Below are positions 60,210 to 64,000 of a stretch of DNA of 64,000 nt, piece by piece. The notes beneath the pieces were generated by a model. The model did not search any database. It was not told the DNA's origin and saw nothing but the letters and a program-made list of their open reading frames with translations. The stretch's first letter is position 1, and every line of letters begins with the position of its first letter. Both the position numbers and the translations under genes were made by a program. The stretch lies in contig NC_092322.1 in the NCBI RefSeq assembly GCF_036785885.1, forward strand, positions 17,878,466 to 17,942,465, given 5' to 3'. The DNA is from Coffea arabica. Taxonomy: Eukaryota > Streptophyta > Magnoliopsida > Gentianales > Rubiaceae.

Positions 60210-63200
60210 GTCCTTGTAGGAATTCTCTGGTTAGAAAATCTGGTAAAGAATTATTTTCTCCTTTGATAAATTCAATCTCAAAATCAAATACAGATAAAAT
60301 AGCTTGCCATCTTGCAAATATTTGTTTTGAAACTATATTTTGAACATCCTTTTGTAAAATTTCTTTTGCAGATTTACAGTCTATCCTAATTAAAAATTTC
60401 TTATTATATAAATCATCTTGAAACTTTGATATGCACAAAACTATGGATAAAATTTCTTTTTTAATAGTTGAATAATTCTTTTGAGGGTCAGACCATGTTC
60501 CTGAATGAAATCTAACTAATTCTTCTTTTGAATTATCTAATCTTTGTTTTAGTATTCCACCATATCCTAATTCTGATGCATCTGTTTCAACTATCATGAA
60601 TGCTTTAGGATGAGGTAAACATAAACATGGTAATGACTCTATTTTTTCTTTTAAATATTTTATTTTTTGTGTATGTTCATCTGTCCAAGGTTTTGGATTC
60701 TTCTTTAATCTATTAAATAATATAGAACATTCTTTTCTTAGATTTGGGAAGAAATCTGCTATATAATTTAAGCATCCTAAAAATCTTTGCAATTGATTTT
60801 TATCTTTTATCTCATTTGGAAATTTAGTAGCAAATTCTAAAGCTCTATTAATTGGTTTTATTGTTCCTTGATATATATTATGTCCTAAAAATCTTACTTT
60901 AGTTTGAAATAACTTCATTTTTGGAGCAGAAACAACTAATCCATTTTTCTTGACTACTTTTAGAAATATACTTAAATGTTTAAAATGTTGTTCTATTGAT
61001 TCTGAAAATATTAATACATCATTTATATAGACTATACTGAATGAACTGTAAGGATTGAAAATATCATTCATTATATTTTGAAATTCTGATGGTGCATTTT
61101 TTAATCCAAATGGCATAACTTTCCATTCATAATGTCCAAAGGGTGTTGTGAATGCTGTTTTATATCTATCTTTTGGATTTATTATTATTTGCCAATATCC
61201 TGATTTCATATCAAACTTTGAAAAGATTTTTGCATTAAATAATCTATTGAGCAAATCTTTCTTATTAGGAATAGGATATCTAATCCATTGTAGAACTTTG
61301 TTTAAAGGTTTATAATTTATTACTAATCTTGGAACTCCTCTTTCTTTTTCAGCTTGATTCATAACATAAAATGCAGCACAACTCCAAGGTGATTTTGAAG
61401 GTGTTATTAATCCTTTATCTATTAATATTTTTATTTCTTTCTTACAAAACTCTAGTAACTCAGAATTCATTTGTATTGGTCTAGCTTTTGTTGGAATATT
61501 TTTCTCATTAAAGTCTTTTTCATAAGGTAATTCTATCATATGTTGTTTTCTATCCCAAAAAGCATTAGGAATGTCTGCACAAATTTCTTTTTGAAATAAG
61601 TCTTCTAATTCTAATATTCTTTTTTGTATTTTAATATCATTTAATTGTTCTTCAATTTTTAAATAAGATTTTTCTTCTTTAATATAGTTTATTTGTTGTT
61701 GTACTCTAGTAATAGTGTTTATGGTTTTATATATTGAAGATGTTTGTAATATTTGTAATTCCTTTTGTCTTATAGGAGTTAAGAATTTAAAGGTAATAAT
61801 TTTTCCCATTATATTTACTGAAATTCCTTCATGACTTACTAAAAATGGGTATATTTGAATTAAAAAGGGTGTTCCCAATATAACATCATGATTTATATTG
61901 TTTACAATTATGAAATTATGTCTAATACAATATTCATTATTACATATTGATCCTTTTGTAAATTTATACTTCACTTCTAAATCTTCTCCATTTGCTGCCA
62001 TTAGTTTTTCTTTTGTTCTTTCGCAATATTTAGTGGGGATTATTCCTTCTTTAATACAACTTGTGTCAGCTCCACTGTCTATTAGAGCTACAAATGTTTC
62101 TTTGAAGTCTTCTACTGTGATTGTTATTAAGGCAAACCATTTTTGAAAAGTCATTTTTTCTATGGTATTTATATATTGATCTTCTTTTACTGGACTTTCT
62201 GATATTGAAATTTCGTCTGTTTTAATATTAGAAGTTGAAGGTTGGTTGTTGTCTATTAATGTTAATTTTGATTCTATTTCTAAATCTTTTAATTTTAATT
62301 CTATTATCTCTTGTTGTAATTGTTTCACTTGAATTTTAAGTTTATTAATTTCTGTTTGAAGATCTTTAGTAGTTTCTTTTTTCATTATATTTATATTTGG
62401 ATATTTATCTATTAATTTCGAAATGCTAAAAGGTTCTATTATCTTTGGCATTTTATCTTCTTGAATAATTAAGCTTTTTAATCTTTCTAAATATTCTTTT
62501 TTAGCTATTGGATCTTCTATTTTCTCTATTATATCTAATAAAAATTCTTTATCTTCTTTTTTAGTAATAACATTTATATATTTTGGATTACAATTACAAT
62601 CTTCGTCACTTTCTGAACTAGAAATATCATCATAATAATCTTCTTCAGAATTTTGATCTTTTCCATTTATTAATAAATTTATTAGTTTATTTTTAATTTC
62701 TTCTTGGTTTACACAGATTTCTGAAATTTTTTCTTTTAATTTACATTTGTTTGCTTTATGACCTATTTTTTCACATTTATAACAAACAATTTTCTTTTTA
62801 ATAAATTTTCTCTTTTTAGTTGGTTCATTTTCCTTAGGGTTTTTGTATCTTATTTTCTTATTATATTTTTTAATTTTCTTCTTATATGCTGATGGTGATT
62901 TAATTCTTTTAATTCCAAAAGCATCACAAAATGATCCTACTTCTTTTGTTTTAGATCCATATTTTATTTGTAATCTTAATTCTGAACATAATATTAATCT
63001 TTCTTTTTTCACAAAAGCAAATAATTGTCCAAAAGTAATGTTTTCAAATGAAATTACATCTGTTCCCATTTCCTTTTGTAAATTATCCATTATTCTTTGT
63101 GAAAATAAACTTGGTAATCCAGTTATGAATCTTTCTTTCCAGAATGAAGTATTACAATCTGGTCTTCTTAATACATTTGTTAAAAACATATCTTTATACC

Positions 63201-64000
63201 ATCTAAAATCTGATAAAGTTGGACATCTTAAATTTGTTAAAAATGTTTTATTAGAATTTAATTCTTCTTTTGGATTTCCTATCAAATACATTACTATTGT
63301 TACTATTAGAAATTCTGCAGCATCTGATTGTATTTGAATATTTCCTTGATCATCTTCTATTTCTTGAGTATGATCTAGTATTGATAATTTATCTTGTAAT
63401 GTTAAGGCATTATCCCACCAATTCTTTAATTGTCCAATAAATCCTGAGACTAATAATGTTGCAATATTTCTTTCTTGAATATTTTTAATTTTGTAGGCTA
63501 ATCTAGCCATTCCCATTTCTTGTAAATTATTTAATACTTCATATTCAGCTTTTCCATCTATATTCCATTCATATATTGAATCTCCATCATATTTAGTAGT
63601 TCTAAATTTTGATCTTTCTTCATATTGAATATCCGAAGGGCTTGGTCTAGGATAATAATTTTTTGAACTTACCATTTTCCAATTATTTCTGCTGTTATTA
63701 TAATTTTTTCTTTTTATTCTATTTATTTGATTTCCTTCTGTTTCTTCAAATTGATCTTCTATAGGTAAAATTATATCTTCTTCTTCTTCTGATTTTATTG
63801 ATTCTTCTGATAAATCTTCTAATTCTTCAGTAGAATTTTCTTTTATTATTTGGTCTAATGTGTTTATTTTTGGAGTTGAAGGTTTAGAATCTGTAGTTAG
63901 ATTTTGTAATGCATTAGATATTTTATTTAATAAATTATCTGTATTATTTATTTTTTGACTATTAATATTTTGTACTAAATCTTGCTCTTTTTCTCTTGTC
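60178..64000 (-). CDS. pararetroviral polyprotein (coat, protease, RT, RNase H), 5' end outside window
   Basis: Open on the minus strand from the window edge to the stop at 60178, at least 1274 codons; the Met at 63675 is internal or one of several possible starts, and about 108 codons upstream are open and very acidic. Counting from that Met: coat-like region 1-300 with a WWDNAL stretch, lysine-rich segment, then a CCHC knuckle (CYKCEKIGHKANKC, about 297-310); coiled coil about 440-490; aspartic protease with DSGAD near 532; reverse transcriptase about 700-985 with VINYKPLN and KFDMKSGYWQ; RNase H about 1020-1150 with VETDAS. The polymerase box reads YIND (61018-61029) where the family has YxDD, so a metal-binding Asp is lost and polymerisation is unlikely. 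Codon use is extremely AT-rich. No movement-protein domain is visible in the part present. Confidence 0.85.
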   Translation of the reverse strand, partial: TREKEQDLVQNINSQKINNTDNLLNKISNALQNLTTDSKPSTPKINTLDQIIKENSTEELEDLSEESIKSEEEEDIILPIEDQFEETEGNQINRIKRKNYNNSRNNWKMVSSKNYYPRPSPSDIQYEERSKFRTTKYDGDSIYEWNIDGKAEYEVLNNLQEMGMARLAYKIKNIQERNIATLLVSGFIGQLKNWWDNALTLQDKLSILDHTQEIEDDQGNIQIQSDAAEFLIVTIVMYLIGNPKEELNSNKTFLTNLRCPTLSDFRWYKDMFLTNVLRRPDCNTSFWKERFITGLPSLFSQRIMDNLQKEMGTDVISFENITFGQLFAFVKKERLILCSELRLQIKYGSKTKEVGSFCDAFGIKRIKSPSAYKKKIKKYNKKIRYKNPKENEPTKKRKFIKKKIVCYKCEKIGHKANKCKLKEKISEICVNQEEIKNKLINLLINGKDQNSEEDYYDDISSSESDEDCNCNPKYINVITKKEDKEFLLDIIEKIEDPIAKKEYLERLKSLIIQEDKMPKIIEPFSISKLIDKYPNINIMKKETTKDLQTEINKLKIQVKQLQQEIIELKLKDLEIESKLTLIDNNQPSTSNIKTDEISISESPVKEDQYINTIEKMTFQKWFALITITVEDFKETFVALIDSGADTSCIKEGIIPTKYCERTKEKLMAANGEDLEVKYKFTKGSICNNEYCIRHNFIIVNNINHDVILGTPFLIQIYPFLVSHEGISVNIMGKIITFKFLTPIRQKELQILQTSSIYKTINTITRVQQQINYIKEEKSYLKIEEQLNDIKIQKRILELEDLFQKEICADIPNAFWDRKQHMIELPYEKDFNEKNIPTKARPIQMNSELLEFCKKEIKILIDKGLITPSKSPWSCAAFYVMNQAEKERGVPRLVINYKPLNKVLQWIRYPIPNKKDLLNRLFNAKIFSKFDMKSGYWQIIINPKDRYKTAFTTPFGHYEWKVMPFGLKNAPSEFQNIMNDIFNPYSSFSIVYINDVLIFSESIEQHFKHLSIFLKVVKKNGLVVSAPKMKLFQTKVRFLGHNIYQGTIKPINRALEFATKFPNEIKDKNQLQRFLGCLNYIADFFPNLRKECSILFNRLKKNPKPWTDEHTQKIKYLKEKIESLPCLCLPHPKAFMIVETDASELGYGGILKQRLDNSKEELVRFHSGTWSDPQKNYSTIKKEILSIVLCISKFQDDLYNKKFLIRIDCKSAKEILQKDVQNIVSKQIFARWQAILSVFDFEIEFIKGENNSLPDFLTREFLQGHGSSNDGSKK

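Larger units (their letters stand above)
58500..64000 (-). mobile_element. endogenous pararetrovirus (Caulimoviridae-like), partial
   Basis: Three consecutive minus-strand frames look like an integrated plant pararetrovirus: a long coat-protease-reverse transcriptase-RNase H polyprotein (60178-64000 and beyond), a 130-codon frame overlapping its end, and a further frame starting 12 bases later. No integrase domain and no LTRs are seen, which separates it from Ty3/gypsy elements. The left boundary near 58500 and the right boundary (outside the window) are undefined. Damage includes a hAT insertion and a changed polymerase active site. The lineage within the family cannot be fixed by eye. Confidence 0.75.

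Noticed and set aside
62843..63337. 164-codon plus-strand frame opposite the pararetroviral polyprotein
   Set aside because: Antisense shadow of the AT-rich coat region, without independent motifs.
60178..64000. Ty3/gypsy retrotransposon instead of pararetrovirus
   Set aside because: No integrase after RNase H and no LTR near 58500; overlapping accessory frames follow instead. Not fully excluded because the 5' part lies outside the window.

Overview
The window reads as nuclear DNA of a dicot flowering plant. It is AT-rich, its genes are split by many GT-AG introns, and it holds dense nested plant transposons (hAT, Mutator-like, Tourist, Stowaway, Helitron, Ty3/gypsy) plus endogenous pararetrovirus DNA. 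The species cannot be fixed from the sequence alone.

Two genes are recognised with confidence, both on the minus strand. At 12287-18613 lies a four-exon filament-like plant protein (FPP, 661 residues, long coiled coil). At 42265-57396 lies a 14-exon CBS-CBS-PB1 protein (four CBS motifs, a PB1 domain and a C-terminal membrane segment). The second gene carries one extra A inside its PB1 coding exon. If real, this ends the protein at residue 480 instead of 555. A third, unrecognised minus-strand gene is modelled at 1314-3237 from seven small exons whose phases all agree.

The rest is mainly accessory DNA. 4.1-5.2 kb: dead PIF/Harbinger transposase. 5.5-9.8 kb: Ty3/gypsy-type LTR element with a decayed gag-protease and no polymerase, itself hit by two MITEs with clear target-site duplications. 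11.1-11.5 kb: Tourist-like MITE. 20.9-26.4 kb: a cluster of MITEs, several with perfect 8- or 9-bp target duplications. 26.4-30.2 kb: a degraded element with inverted ends that carries a plant mobile domain (PMD) gene, with a 1.4-kb foldback Mutator-like element in its presumed intron and a hAT element at its right end. 30.6-42.2 kb: mostly unassigned sequence with Helitron 3' ends, duplicated segments and a Stowaway element interrupted by another transposon.

The right end (58500-64000, minus strand) is an endogenous caulimovirid-type pararetrovirus: a long polyprotein reading frame open past the window edge, followed by two further tightly spaced frames. The last frame is split by a 538-bp hAT element with a perfect 8-bp target duplication, and the reverse transcriptase has lost a catalytic aspartate. 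This locus, and the PB1 frameshift in the CBS gene, are the points most worth a second look.
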